DNA of 44,367 nucleotides from Mycobacterium sp. E3198. Its GTDB lineage: Bacteria > Actinomycetota > Actinomycetes > Mycobacteriales > Mycobacteriaceae. Positions 33,933-41,978 of this stretch are shown here, in pieces (positions within the stretch are counted from its first letter, which is position 1; the number at the start of each line of letters is the position of its first letter). Made by a program: the position numbers and the translations under genes. Under the pieces are notes generated by a model that worked only from the letters and a program-made list of their open reading frames with translations, ran no database searches and was not told where the DNA came from. The DNA lies in contig NZ_LZIS01000006.1 of the NCBI RefSeq assembly GCF_001667015.1, positions 1-44,367 on the forward strand, read 5' to 3'.

Positions 33933-35048
33933 CTACCTGCCCCCACCCCATGGAATTGCATTTCGGCTTCCCCAGCGCTGCGCTAACGCTATGGCGCGAC
34001 CCTCCAGGGAGCGTACCCGATCGGGGTCGATTATGGGAGTCAGACCGCGGCCGCGGACGTAGTCGTCGAACGCCTCGGCCGTCGTCCATTTCGGCTGGTA
34101 GCCGAGCTCCGTGCGCATTCTCGTGGTGTCCATGACGCGGCCGTAGCTCAAATAATCAAACTGATCGCGAGTGATCTCGGTATAGCGGTTAGCCCGTCTC
34201 AGTGAATCCAGCGCCCACACGCCAAAACCGGGCACCGGCAAGGGGATTCGGCCCGCCCGCCGGATCGCCTGCGACAGCATGATGATGCCGTCGGCGCCGA
34301 TGTTGAACGTGCCGGCCTTGCCCGCCATCGCCGCGCGCTCGAGGGCGCCCAGCGCGTCCTGCTCGTGCAGCAATTGCAATCGCGCGTCGCGGCCGAACAT
34401 GGTCGGGACCAACGGACCGGCCAGATACCGCGACAGCGAGGTGTCCATCGCCGGGCCGATCATGTTGGCCAGCCGCAGAATCGTCACCGCGATATCGGGG
34501 CGCCGGCGCCCCAGCCCGCGCACGTAACCCTCGATGTCGAGGCTGTCCTTGGCGAAACCGTCGCGGAAGGGCCGGCGGCTGCTGCTGTCCTCGGTGAACA
34601 TGACGGGGTCGTGGGCGCTCGACCCGTACACCTCGGAGGTCGACTTGAGGATGACGCGGCGCACCGACGGCGCCTTCTGACAGGCCGCGAAAAGCTGCAT
34701 CGCGCCCATCACGTTGATTTCCTTCAGCGCCGCGCTGCCGCCGGATCGCGGCGCGTACGACGCCGCCGCGGCGTGCACCACCGTGTCGACTTCGCCGTTG
34801 CGAATCACCTTGGCAATGAAGGGATTACGGATGTCGGCGCGGACGAACTCGGCGCGACCCATGCGGCGCAGCATGTCCTTGCTGGGGGCGATCGCATCCA
34901 CCGCGATGACCCCCTTGATCAAGGGGTTCTGCGCGAGCCGGGCAGTCAGGTACCCGCCGAGAAACCGGCACGCACCGGTGACGAGCACGACTTTGGGGTA
35001 GTGCACGGTGCCGGAAGTTCCGGCGCCCTCCCCACTCGACTGATCCAC
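33933..35048 (-). CDS. galE2: NAD-dependent epimerase-like protein (atypical SDR), GalE2-like
   Basis: GTG at 35048 six bases after a TAGGCT hexamer; 371 residues. The Rossmann motif is LVTGACRFLGGYL. The expected catalytic YxxxK is not found after KSTSEVYG; the corresponding region reads DGFAKDSLDIEGYVRG. It may therefore bind NAD without classical epimerase chemistry. The H37Rv name galE2 (Rv0501) should not be read as proof of UDP-galactose epimerase activity. Confidence 0.85.
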   Translation of the reverse strand: MDQSSGEGAGTSGTVHYPKVVLVTGACRFLGGYLTARLAQNPLIKGVIAVDAIAPSKDMLRRMGRAEFVRADIRNPFIAKVIRNGEVDTVVHAAAASYAPRSGGSAALKEINVMGAMQLFAACQKAPSVRRVILKSTSEVYGSSAHDPVMFTEDSSSRRPFRDGFAKDSLDIEGYVRGLGRRRPDIAVTILRLANMIGPAMDTSLSRYLAGPLVPTMFGRDARLQLLHEQDALGALERAAMAGKAGTFNIGADGIIMLSQAIRRAGRIPLPVPGFGVWALDSLRRANRYTEITRDQFDYLSYGRVMDTTRMRTELGYQPKWTTAEAFDDYVRGRGLTPIIDPDRVRSLEGRAIALAQRWGSRNAIPWGGGR

Positions 35049-35054
35049 CCGAAC

Positions 35055-35060
35055 AGCCTA
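35055..35060 (-). promoter_or_regulatory. -10 element (TAGGCT) at leaderless distance from the galE2 GTG
   Basis: Minus strand TAGGCT-GTTCGG-GTG, identical in layout to the sites at 6557 and 17045. Confidence 0.5.
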
Positions 35061-35119
35061 ACGGGCGGGCGAGCCGGCGGCGTTACGGCGACGCGGCGGT
35101 CGGCTGGGCTTACTTGGGC

Positions 35120-35221
35120 TTACTTGCCAAGTTTTCTGCGCTGCACCCGGGTGCGACGCAGCAGCTTGCGGTGCTTCTTCTTCGACATGCGCTTGCGCCG
35201 CTTCTTGATTACTGAACCCAT
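35120..35221 (-). CDS. 30S ribosomal protein bS22
   Basis: 33 residues: [12 protein letters not shown] followed by a Lys/Arg-rich run ending in RKLGK. This is the tiny basic protein (AURKAIP1/COX24-like, Rv0500B) seen in mycobacterial 30S structures close to the decoding region. GGAG lies just before the ATG. The frame is too short for most callers. The sequence GGGCTTACTT is duplicated in tandem across the stop codon (35106-35125). A TAAAGT at 35267-35272 could be its -10. Confidence 0.92.
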
Positions 35222-35319
35222 GAACTCCGCTATCTGACCGGTGACCTGCTCGTAGTTGACCCGGACACTTTACCCGGCAGTCAGCTCAGAACACCAAACC
35301 GGCGGCGCAGGACGGTAGG

Positions 35320-35577
35320 TCAGCCCGCGTCGAAGTACGACGTCTCGAGCATGTCGTGGACGGCCTTGGCGTGCACCCGGAAGGACCGCCCGACCCGAAC
35401 CGCCGGCAGCTCGCCGTTGTGCACCAACCGGTAGACCGTCATCTTGGAGACGCGCATCAGCGCTGCCACCTCCGCGACGGTCAGAAATTGTGTCCTGGCC
35501 TGCTGGCCATCGCCGGAACCGGAGTCCCGCCCCTTACCAGCGGAATCTCGTGCCGATGGCCCGTTCGTAGACGTCAT
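35320..35577 (-). CDS. Excisionase/BldC-type helix-turn-helix DNA-binding protein, Rv0500A-like
   Basis: 85 residues from the ATG at 35577. A flexible Ser/Gly N-terminus (~30 residues) precedes a MerR-like winged helix: FLTVAEVAALMRVSKMTVYRL is the helix-turn-helix, and ELPAVRVGRSFRVHAKAV the wing. This is the BldC-like family, small DNA-binding proteins that bind direct repeats cooperatively. The target genes are not evident. A stem-loop lies in its leader at 35607. Confidence 0.9.
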   Translation of the reverse strand: MTSTNGPSARDSAGKGRDSGSGDGQQARTQFLTVAEVAALMRVSKMTVYRLVHNGELPAVRVGRSFRVHAKAVHDMLETSYFDAG

Positions 35578-35606
35578 CGCAACCCAATCGTGTCAGGCCC
35601 GCGCAA

Positions 35607-35632
35607 TGCCAGCGGCTTCCCCTCCGCTGGCA
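35607..35632. promoter_or_regulatory. Leader stem-loop upstream of the BldC-like gene
   Basis: TGCCAGCGG (35607-35615) pairs perfectly with CCGCTGGCA (35624-35632) across an 8-nt loop. It lies 30 nt upstream of the ATG on the minus strand and downstream of the proC stop. It may be a terminator for proC or a control element of the regulator mRNA. Confidence 0.55.
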
Positions 35633-35717
35633 CCCACACGTGCATACAAAGAGGAGAATAGCGGGACTAGTGGGGTTAATGGTACTGGTGAGGGACAATC
35701 AGTCCGGAAATCATGAA

Positions 35718-36602
35718 TTATTCGGATGTAATTCTTAGCTGCTCAGAGCGTCTTTTTGCGGCCTGGACGGCCGCGTCGACGGCCACCCGCAATCCCCCTC
35801 GTTCCAGTTCACGCAGCGCAGCGGCGGTGGTGCCGCCGGGCGACGTGACCGTCGCGCGCAGCTGCGCCGCGGTGGCGTCCGCGCGCGCCCCCAGCGCCTC
35901 CCGCTGGACCGATCGATCGGCGTCCATGCGCTCGAGCAGCATCGCCGCCGAGCCGGCCATGGTCTGCGCCGTCAGGTCGGTGGCGACCGAGCGGCTCAGC
36001 CCGGCCGCGACGCCGGCGTCGACCAGGGCCTCGACCATCAGGAAGAAGTAGGCCGGACCGGATCCCGACAGCGCGGTCACGGCGTCCATCTGGGACTCGG
36101 GGACGGTCAGCACGCCGCCGACGGAGTCGAACAGGGCCGACACCTCGTCCAGCTGGGGGTCGGTCACGAAGCGGCCCTTGGCCAGGGCGGTCACCCCGGC
36201 GCCCACCAGCGCAGCGGCGTTGGGCATGGCCCGGACCACCGGCGTTCCGGCCGGCAGCTTGGATTCGAAGTAGCCGATCGTGATGCCCGCCGCGACGGTG
36301 ACGAAAACCTGCTCGGCGCTGTCGGTCTCGGCCTCGGTGGCGGCACGGGCCAGCTCCCCCATCGCGGCGTCGACGTCGGCCGGCTTCACCGCCACGACGA
36401 CGAAGGTCGCGTTGTCCACCGCGTCGCTCACCGAGGCGACACGCACCGAATAGGTCTCGGCCAGGTACTCGGCGCGCTCGGGCATCCGCTCGGCCACCAC
36501 CAGGTCTTTGACCTGCCGGCCCGCGCGCAACAGGCCGGACAGCAATGCCTCGCCGATGCTGCCGCCGCCGATGATCGCGATTCTTGCCATGGCGGAAAGC
36601 AT
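35718..36602 (-). CDS. proC: Pyrroline-5-carboxylate reductase
   Basis: 294 residues from the ATG at 36602; the ATG at 36590 is a near alternative. NADPH site IAIIGGGSIGEALLSGLL; VVAVKPADV; VVRAMPNAAALVGAG; DAVTALSGSGPAYFF is the substrate loop; TSPGGTTAAALRELE is the C-terminal signature. It makes proline from pyrroline-5-carboxylate. It lies 19 nt after the thioesterase-like gene at the end of the ppx1 operon. An unusual Arg/Ala-rich stretch sits before TSPGG, a variable part of the family. Confidence 0.96.
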   Translation of the reverse strand: MLSAMARIAIIGGGSIGEALLSGLLRAGRQVKDLVVAERMPERAEYLAETYSVRVASVSDAVDNATFVVVAVKPADVDAAMGELARAATEAETDSAEQVFVTVAAGITIGYFESKLPAGTPVVRAMPNAAALVGAGVTALAKGRFVTDPQLDEVSALFDSVGGVLTVPESQMDAVTALSGSGPAYFFLMVEALVDAGVAAGLSRSVATDLTAQTMAGSAAMLLERMDADRSVQREALGARADATAAQLRATVTSPGGTTAAALRELERGGLRVAVDAAVQAAKRRSEQLRITSE

Positions 36603-36621
36603 TCCAGACAGCGCCCGATGA

Positions 36622-37449
36622 CTAGCGGGCGGCGGGCACCATCGCCAGCTGTCGCGCCTGCACCACCAGGCGGCCGAGGTGATCGACAACGATGTGGTCC
36701 TCGTCGAACCAGTCATGCCCGATCTCCACGCAGGTCGCGATGATCCGCAGCCAGCCGTCGGCGGGCAGGGCGCGCAGGAAGGCCGTCAGCTGGATGGTGG
36801 GCGCCCAGCCGGTGCGGTCCACGGCGAAGGTCACCGGCGCCGACAGATCGCCACACATGAGCGCGAACAGCGCGTCGGGAGCCACGCCGCGGGGCCGCGC
36901 CCACATCTGGATCATGGGCGGGTGCCCGTTGGCCGGCCGCATCGTCGACAGCAGCGGCCGCACGTCGCATCCCTCGCCCAGATGCACCAGTCCGGCCAGC
37001 GGGTGGCCGGCCCCGATGGGCTCGACGTCGTCGGGCGGTTCGGGTGCCATCAGGTCCAGCACCGGGTTCGCCGACAGCAGCGGCGCGTGCGAGCCGTCGG
37101 CCGGGAAGTGCTCCGGCTGCCCGAGGTTGACCACGGCGTGCACCGCGGTGCGCTCGCCCTGCATGAGCTCGACGTCGACGACGCTGACCCGGCGGCCGCG
37201 CTTGCGGAACGAGGTCAGCAGCCGCATGGGCCCCGGGTCGGGCGCCGACAGGAAGCTCGCCGACACGGCGACCGGCTCGGGCCCGTCCGGCTGCCCGCCG
37301 GCCGCGGTGCGGGCGGCGTTGGCGCACAGCGCCAGCATCGCGCCACCGTGCACCTTCGGCCCGATGGTCCAGTGTTTGTCGAGCTCGCCCTCGTACACAC
37401 CGGGGTCGACCTCCCGCAACGTCATCGCGGTGGTGAATAACGCGTTCAT
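36622..37449 (-). CDS. Thioesterase-family double hot-dog protein, Rv0499-like
   Basis: ATG at 37449 with AGGAG at 4-nt spacing; 275 residues. Two hot-dog repeats of the acyl-CoA thioesterase II type: KVHGGAMLALCANAARTA near residue 35 is the central helix of the first, and the FADEF-like region falls in PDALFALMCGDLSAPVTF. It is expected to hydrolyse or bind acyl-CoA in the cytosol; chain length is unknown. It lies within an operon with short gaps either side. Confidence 0.8.
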   Translation of the reverse strand: MNALFTTAMTLREVDPGVYEGELDKHWTIGPKVHGGAMLALCANAARTAAGGQPDGPEPVAVSASFLSAPDPGPMRLLTSFRKRGRRVSVVDVELMQGERTAVHAVVNLGQPEHFPADGSHAPLLSANPVLDLMAPEPPDDVEPIGAGHPLAGLVHLGEGCDVRPLLSTMRPANGHPPMIQMWARPRGVAPDALFALMCGDLSAPVTFAVDRTGWAPTIQLTAFLRALPADGWLRIIATCVEIGHDWFDEDHIVVDHLGRLVVQARQLAMVPAAR

Positions 37450-37463
37450 GTTCTCCTGGGTTG

Positions 37464-38306
37464 TCAGCGCAGCAGGTGCGTGCGCGCGAACTGCAACGAT
37501 TCCGCGAGCATGCTTTCGCGCTCACTGGCGCTGCGTGCGCTCGAGGTGGATACCTCCAAGATCACGTGGCCGGAGAAGCGGCCGCCGGCCAGCAGCTGGC
37601 ACACCTCGGCGGTGGGCTGGGTGCCGCGCCCGGGCACCAGGTGCTCGTCGGCGGGCAGGCCGCTGCCGTCGCACAGGTGCAGGTGGGTCAGGCCCTCGCC
37701 CATCCGCTGGGCCATGTCCAGGGAGTCGGAGCCCGCGGTCGCCGTGTGGGACAGATCCAGCGTGTAGTTCGCGTGGTTGCCGTCCAGCGGGTCATACGAC
37801 GGCGCGAACGCCGAGATCGCCGGGCCCGGTCCGCCGCCGCGCCTGCGCATCCGTTCCCGGGACTGGTCCGCCCCGAAGAAGCGATCGGCCCGGAACGGGA
37901 ACATGTTCTCCACGGCGACCTTCACGTCGCTGGCCGCCTCCAGGGCGGCGACCTGGTCGCTGAACCCCTCCGCGTAACGCCGTTGCCAGCGAAACGGCGG
38001 ATGCACGACGACGGTCTGCGCGTCGAGCTGTTCGGCGGCCCGCACGCTGCGGTCCAGCTTCGGAATCGGGTTGGCGCCCCACACCCGCTGCGAGATCAGC
38101 AGGCAGGGCGCGTGCACGGACAGCACCGGGACGCGATAGCGCCGGGACAGCTTCTTGACGGCGCCGATGTCCTGGCTGACCGACTCGCTCCACACCATCA
38201 GCTCGACGCCGTCGTAACCGAGCCGGTCCGCGTACTCGAACGCGGCCTCGGCCCGCAACGGGTACACCGAGGCGGTCGACAGGCCGACTTTGATTGCTGG
38301 GCGCAA
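37464..38306 (-). CDS. Xylose isomerase-like TIM-barrel protein (sugar phosphate isomerase/epimerase), Rv0498-like
   Basis: TTG at 38306; 280 residues, as I recall for Rv0498. AP-endonuclease-2/xylose isomerase-like barrel. Metal-site candidates are H109 region in VVVHPPFRWQRRY, E in AVENMFPF, D and H in LDLSHTATAG, and HLHLCDG. The substrate is unknown; a sugar or inositol derivative is typical. No strong ribosome site is visible, so translation may be coupled to the Rv0497-like gene 30 nt upstream. Confidence 0.82.
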   Translation of the reverse strand: MRPAIKVGLSTASVYPLRAEAAFEYADRLGYDGVELMVWSESVSQDIGAVKKLSRRYRVPVLSVHAPCLLISQRVWGANPIPKLDRSVRAAEQLDAQTVVVHPPFRWQRRYAEGFSDQVAALEAASDVKVAVENMFPFRADRFFGADQSRERMRRRGGGPGPAISAFAPSYDPLDGNHANYTLDLSHTATAGSDSLDMAQRMGEGLTHLHLCDGSGLPADEHLVPGRGTQPTAEVCQLLAGGRFSGHVILEVSTSSARSASERESMLAESLQFARTHLLR

Positions 38307-38336
38307 TGGTCTGTGGGGGTTCTTCGGTGGTTCCGG

Positions 38337-39296
38337 CTAGCCCGACTGTAACGACAGGACCAGCGGCCCCAGGGTGATCAGCGCCCCCACCGCGACGGCG
38401 ATCAGCGTGCTCGCGATGTCCTCGGTTTTGCGCACCACGCGCACGCCCACCACCAGGCCGAGGATGACAAGCACCGTGAGCACCAGCGCCACGATGCTGT
38501 TCCAGCGCCACAGCTCGTCGAACGCGACGAACAGCCCGGCCCCGAACGCGACCGCCAGGATCGACTGGAACACGATCAGGCAGCCGCGCCACAGCGCCGC
38601 GAGCCGGCCGGGCGACTCGGTCGGCGCCTCGCCGGCGCGCTCGGCCACGGCGGCGGGGCGGTCGTCGTCGAGTTCCGCATCGGCGGACGGCTGCGCGCCG
38701 CGCCGCCGGGCCACCTCGTCGGCGAACGTCTGCCCGCCGAACAGCGTGGAATCGGACTGCAGGAACGAGCGCACGAAGGCGGAGTCCTCGGACGCGGGTT
38801 CGGCTTCGCGCACCTCGGAGTCCATCACGTCCACCGGGAGGTCGGCGTAATGGTCGAGCGGGTCCGGGCTCATGTCCTCGGCGCCGGACTCAGCGGCGTC
38901 GACGGCGGCGTCGGCGTTCGGCAGGGGCCGCGGGTAGGCGCTGCGCTCCGGGCCGGACACGCGTTGGGGTTGGGGCGGCGACTTGGGCCAGCGCGGCTCG
39001 GGTTCGGCCCAGTACGCGGACGCGGGCCGGTCCTCGGCGGCCTGGTCGGGGGCCGGCTCGGCGACCTCGACCGTCCCGTTGGCCGCCTGGTCGGTGACGT
39101 CGTGGTCGTCCTCGTCGCGGATGACCGGAATTTCCCCGGTGAGCTCGGCGACCGTGACGGCATCGCTGTCGCCGCGCCGGCGGCGGCGCCGCCGGGTGAC
39201 CGCCGGGGCGCCGATCGTTCCGTTCCTCGCCAGCAATTCGGCCACCGAGATCGGCCGGGTGCCGGGGCTCTCGGTCTCGGAGTGTGGTCCGGTCAT
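38337..39296 (-). CDS. Membrane protein with long acidic cytosolic domain, Rv0497-like
   Basis: ATG at 39296 overlapping the ppx1 stop (ATGA); 319 residues. The first ~230 are soluble: an [14 protein letters not shown] segment, a RRRRRRR patch at ~35-41 and a long Asp/Glu/Pro-rich, probably disordered part. The C-terminal ~90 hold three hydrophobic helices. Opposite-charge patches suggest binding to nucleic acid or phosphates (possibly polyphosphate), but this is conjecture. No enzyme motif. Confidence 0.85.
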   Translation of the reverse strand: MTGPHSETESPGTRPISVAELLARNGTIGAPAVTRRRRRRRGDSDAVTVAELTGEIPVIRDEDDHDVTDQAANGTVEVAEPAPDQAAEDRPASAYWAEPEPRWPKSPPQPQRVSGPERSAYPRPLPNADAAVDAAESGAEDMSPDPLDHYADLPVDVMDSEVREAEPASEDSAFVRSFLQSDSTLFGGQTFADEVARRRGAQPSADAELDDDRPAAVAERAGEAPTESPGRLAALWRGCLIVFQSILAVAFGAGLFVAFDELWRWNSIVALVLTVLVILGLVVGVRVVRKTEDIASTLIAVAVGALITLGPLVLSLQSG

Positions 39297-40309
39297 GATT
39301 TGTCGCCTCTCGATCGGTTCGCGTTCCGATCAGCTTTCTGACCTCCAGCATCGCGCACCGCGCTCCCGAAGAGCGCGGTTCCATCGGCTTCGCTGTCGAG
39401 TTTGCGCAGAATGAGACCTTCCCGTAATGCCCACGGGCAGATATCCACGGCTTCGATCGACAGCGCTCGCATGCTTGCCTCGGCCACCAGGGCGCCCGCC
39501 ACGATCTGCGGGGCCCGCTCGGCGCTCACTCCTTCCAGTTCGGCCCGGTCAGCGGTGGTCATCCTAGAGATGAAAGCTATGAGTTGCCTGAGCCCGTTTT
39601 CGGTCAGCGTCCTCTTGACCCGCGGTCCGGCCGCCGAGGGCGCGGCGCCGGTGAGCCGTGCCAGCGAACGGAACGTCTTCGAGGTGGCGACGGCGAGGTC
39701 GGGCGCGCCGGCTTCGAGCACCGCCACGGCCGATTCCGCCAGTTCGGCGTCCAGCCAGTCGCGCAGCATCGCCACCCGCCGCCGCCCGGGCGGGTCGTCG
39801 GGCAGCCACTCGCGGGTCAATCGCCCCGCACCCAGCGGCAATGACAACGCGACCTCGGGCTCCTCGTCGACGCCGCTGGACAGCTCCAGCGAGCCGCCGC
39901 CGATGTCGAGGTTGATGATCCGCCCGGCGCTCCAGCCGTACCAGCGGCGCACCGCGAGGAAGGTCAGCCGCGACTCGTCGACCCCGGTCAGCACCTGCAG
40001 TTCGACGCCGGCTTCTTTTCGCACCCGGGACAGCACGTCGTCGGAATTCTCGGCGTCGCGGACCGCCGAGGTGGCGAAGGCCATCAGCTCCTTGCAGCCG
40101 GAGCTGTCCGCGATCTTGGCGAACTCGTTGATCGTCGAAACCAACTTGTCGGCGCCGCGCTTGGTGATCTTCCCCGAGCTGTCGATCGACTCGGAGAGCC
40201 GCAGTGTGGCCTTCGTCGAACTCATCGGCGTCGGGTGCCCACCGCGGTGGGCGTCGACCACCAACAGGTGGACCGTGTTGCTACCCACGTCGAGCACGCC
40301 TAACCGCAC
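39293..40309 (-). CDS. ppx: Exopolyphosphatase / pppGpp phosphatase-family protein, PPX1
   Basis: 338 residues from a GTG six bases after TAGGTT. ASKHA fold: [15 protein letters not shown] is the phosphate-1 loop, and [15 protein letters not shown] the phosphate-2 loop; [12 protein letters not shown] follows. It matches Rv0496, reported as an exopolyphosphatase acting on short polyphosphate. It lacks the C-terminal HD-like domain of long PPX enzymes. It heads an operon with Rv0497-, Rv0498-, Rv0499-like genes and proC. Confidence 0.94.
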   Translation of the reverse strand: MRLGVLDVGSNTVHLLVVDAHRGGHPTPMSSTKATLRLSESIDSSGKITKRGADKLVSTINEFAKIADSSGCKELMAFATSAVRDAENSDDVLSRVRKEAGVELQVLTGVDESRLTFLAVRRWYGWSAGRIINLDIGGGSLELSSGVDEEPEVALSLPLGAGRLTREWLPDDPPGRRRVAMLRDWLDAELAESAVAVLEAGAPDLAVATSKTFRSLARLTGAAPSAAGPRVKRTLTENGLRQLIAFISRMTTADRAELEGVSAERAPQIVAGALVAEASMRALSIEAVDICPWALREGLILRKLDSEADGTALFGSAVRDAGGQKADRNANRSRGDKS

Positions 40310-40315
40310 AGCAAC

Positions 40316-40321
40316 AACCTA
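40316..40321 (-). promoter_or_regulatory. -10 element (TAGGTT) at leaderless distance from the ppx GTG
   Basis: Minus strand TAGGTT-GTTGCT-GTG. It is the same hexamer and spacing as at the WXG100 pair (29748). Confidence 0.55.
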
Positions 40322-40368
40322 GCGGGAGTCGCCTCGCGTCAAAGTGCCAGGCAAGCGAAATCGTGGTC

Positions 40369-40374
40369 TAACGT
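40369..40374 (+). promoter_or_regulatory. -10 element (TAACGT) at leaderless distance from the Rv0495c-like GTG
   Basis: TAACGT ends seven bases before the GTG at 40382. There is no Shine-Dalgarno sequence. Confidence 0.45.
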
Positions 40375-40381
40375 TGGCGAC

Positions 40382-41167
40382 GTGGCGGATTCACACCCGG
40401 AACCGGGTCAGGAGGTCGAGTTGGACTTCGCCCGCGAGTGGGTGGAGTTCTACGACCCGGACAACCCCGAGCACCTCATCGCGGCCGACCTCACCTGGCT
40501 GCTCTCGCGCTGGACCTGCGTCTTCGGCACGCCCGCCTGCCGCGGCACGGTCGAGGGCCGGCCGGACGACGGGTGTTGCTCGCATGGCGCGTTTCTGTCC
40601 GACGACGACGACCGTGCGCGGCTGGACGACGCGGTCACCCAGTTGACCGACGAGGACTGGCAGTTCCGGGAAAAGGGCTTGGGCCGCAAGGGTTACCTGG
40701 AGCTCGACGAGCACGACGGCCAACCGCAATACCGCACGCGCAAGCACAAGGACGCCTGCATCTTCCTCAACCGGCCCGGCTTCGCCGGCGGCGCCGGATG
40801 CGCGTTGCACACCAAGGCCCTGAAGCTGGGCGTGCCGCCGCTGACCATGAAGCCTGATGTCTGCTGGCAGCTGCCGATCCGGCGCAGCCAGGAGTGGGTG
40901 ACGCGGCCCGACGGCACCGAAATACTCAAGACCTGGGTCACCGAATTCGATCGCCGCGGCTGGGGATCCGGCGGCGCGGACCTGCATTGGTACTGCACGG
41001 GCGATCCGGCCGCGCACGTCGGCGCCAAGCAGGTCTGGGAGAGCATGGCCGACGAGCTGACCGAGTTGCTCGGCGCGAAGGCCTACGCCGAGCTGGCGGC
41101 AATGTGCAAGCGGCGCAGCAAGTTAGGGCTCATCGCCGTGCACCCGGCCACCCGGGTCGCCGAATAA
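40382..41167 (+). CDS. Cys-rich metal-binding-type protein, Rv0495c-like
   Basis: 261 residues from the GTG at 40382. Nine cysteines: C46, C53, C65, C66, C126, C140, C161, C205 and one near 243. The spacing [33 protein letters not shown] and VCWQLP recalls the YkgJ / DUF3109 class of proteins thought to bind zinc or an iron-sulfur cluster. It may be an enzyme or chaperone of unknown role. It is divergent from ppx with overlapping promoter space, and convergent with the FadR-like gene. Confidence 0.82.
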   Translation: MADSHPEPGQEVELDFAREWVEFYDPDNPEHLIAADLTWLLSRWTCVFGTPACRGTVEGRPDDGCCSHGAFLSDDDDRARLDDAVTQLTDEDWQFREKGLGRKGYLELDEHDGQPQYRTRKHKDACIFLNRPGFAGGAGCALHTKALKLGVPPLTMKPDVCWQLPIRRSQEWVTRPDGTEILKTWVTEFDRRGWGSGGADLHWYCTGDPAAHVGAKQVWESMADELTELLGAKAYAELAAMCKRRSKLGLIAVHPATRVAE

Positions 41168-41173
41168 CGCGAC

Positions 41174-41188
41174 GCCGGCTCAGCCGGC
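41174..41188. terminator. Hairpin between Rv0495c-like and FadR-like genes
   Basis: GCCGGC-TCA-GCCGGC: a perfect 6-bp GC stem (7 with the inner pair). The TCA loop is the stop codon of the minus-strand gene. It lies just after the stop of the plus-strand gene, so it may terminate both converging transcripts. Confidence 0.5.
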
Positions 41189-41902
41189 TTGGGTCTTCTT
41201 GTACGACAACACCATTCGCAGCGCGCTGGCGTTGAGGTAGTCCTCGACCGCGGCGGCGGCCGCCTCCGCCCGGCGCGCCAGCACCGCGTCGGTGATGGCC
41301 TGCAGGTCGGCCACCACCGGGGCGGCGTCGTCGTAGGCCCCGGTGAGTTCGTGCTCCCGCCCGCCGAACGCGTGCTCGACCCAGCGATACAGCAACCCCA
41401 GCGCGCGGTTGCGGGTGGCGTGAATGAGCACCCGGAAGTAGTCGAGGTCGGCGGCCTGGCGTGCCGCCGAGCCGTCGGCCGCACGCACGGCCTGCAGCGC
41501 CGCGCGCAACGCCTCGGCGTCCTCCGGCGTGCTGCCGATGGCCGCCAGCCGGCCGATCAACGGGCCCAGCGCCGCGCGGATCTGAAGCAGTTCCGCCAGA
41601 AAGTCGGGGCCGAGTTTGCGAACCAGCGCCTCGACGACCGCGGGATGCGTGAGCGCCTCGGGGTCGCGGACCACGTTGCCGCTGCCATGGCGGGCCTCTA
41701 TGAGGCCCATCTGCTGCAGGCGGGCCAGCCCCTGGCGCAGCGAGGTGCGGTTGACACCGAGGTGCTCGGCCAGCTCCCGCTCGGGCGGCAGGGTCGACCC
41801 GGGCGGAAACACACCGTCGAGGATCGCGTCGGCGATCGACGCGGCGATCTGCTCATCGACCCGTTGGCGATCCGGTGGCTGCAGCGCACTTGACTGGTTC
41901 AT
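41180..41902 (-). CDS. FadR-family GntR transcriptional regulator, Rv0494-like
   Basis: 240 residues from the ATG at 41902. N-terminal winged helix: [36 protein letters not shown] is the GntR signature region, with recognition helix at [11 protein letters not shown]-terminal all-helical FadR-type domain with AAADGSA and [12 protein letters not shown] segments probably binds acyl-CoA. The H37Rv counterpart is reported to be starvation-inducible and to repress itself. A palindrome covers its start codon. It is divergent from the three-gene operon at 41979. Confidence 0.9.
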   Translation of the reverse strand: MNQSSALQPPDRQRVDEQIAASIADAILDGVFPPGSTLPPERELAEHLGVNRTSLRQGLARLQQMGLIEARHGSGNVVRDPEALTHPAVVEALVRKLGPDFLAELLQIRAALGPLIGRLAAIGSTPEDAEALRAALQAVRAADGSAARQAADLDYFRVLIHATRNRALGLLYRWVEHAFGGREHELTGAYDDAAPVVADLQAITDAVLARRAEAAAAAVEDYLNASALRMVLSYKKTQAG

Positions 41903-41918
41903 TGGCTCAACCAATATA
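41901..41918 (-). promoter_or_regulatory. Operator/promoter over the FadR-like start codon
   Basis: ATTGG-N5-CCAAT (41901-41915) is a perfect 5-bp inverted repeat; the outer sequence TTGG(C/T)T-N-A(A/G)CCAA is nearly symmetric. Its left edge overlaps the ATG. TATATT on the minus strand (41918 to 41913) is the -10, overlapping the right arm. A bound dimer would block initiation, which fits autorepression. Confidence 0.6.
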
Positions 41919-41978
41919 GTGGAACGACCCGGCGCGGTGCACCCATCGCGCACCCGTGTCCCGACCGGAGGTGAGCCC

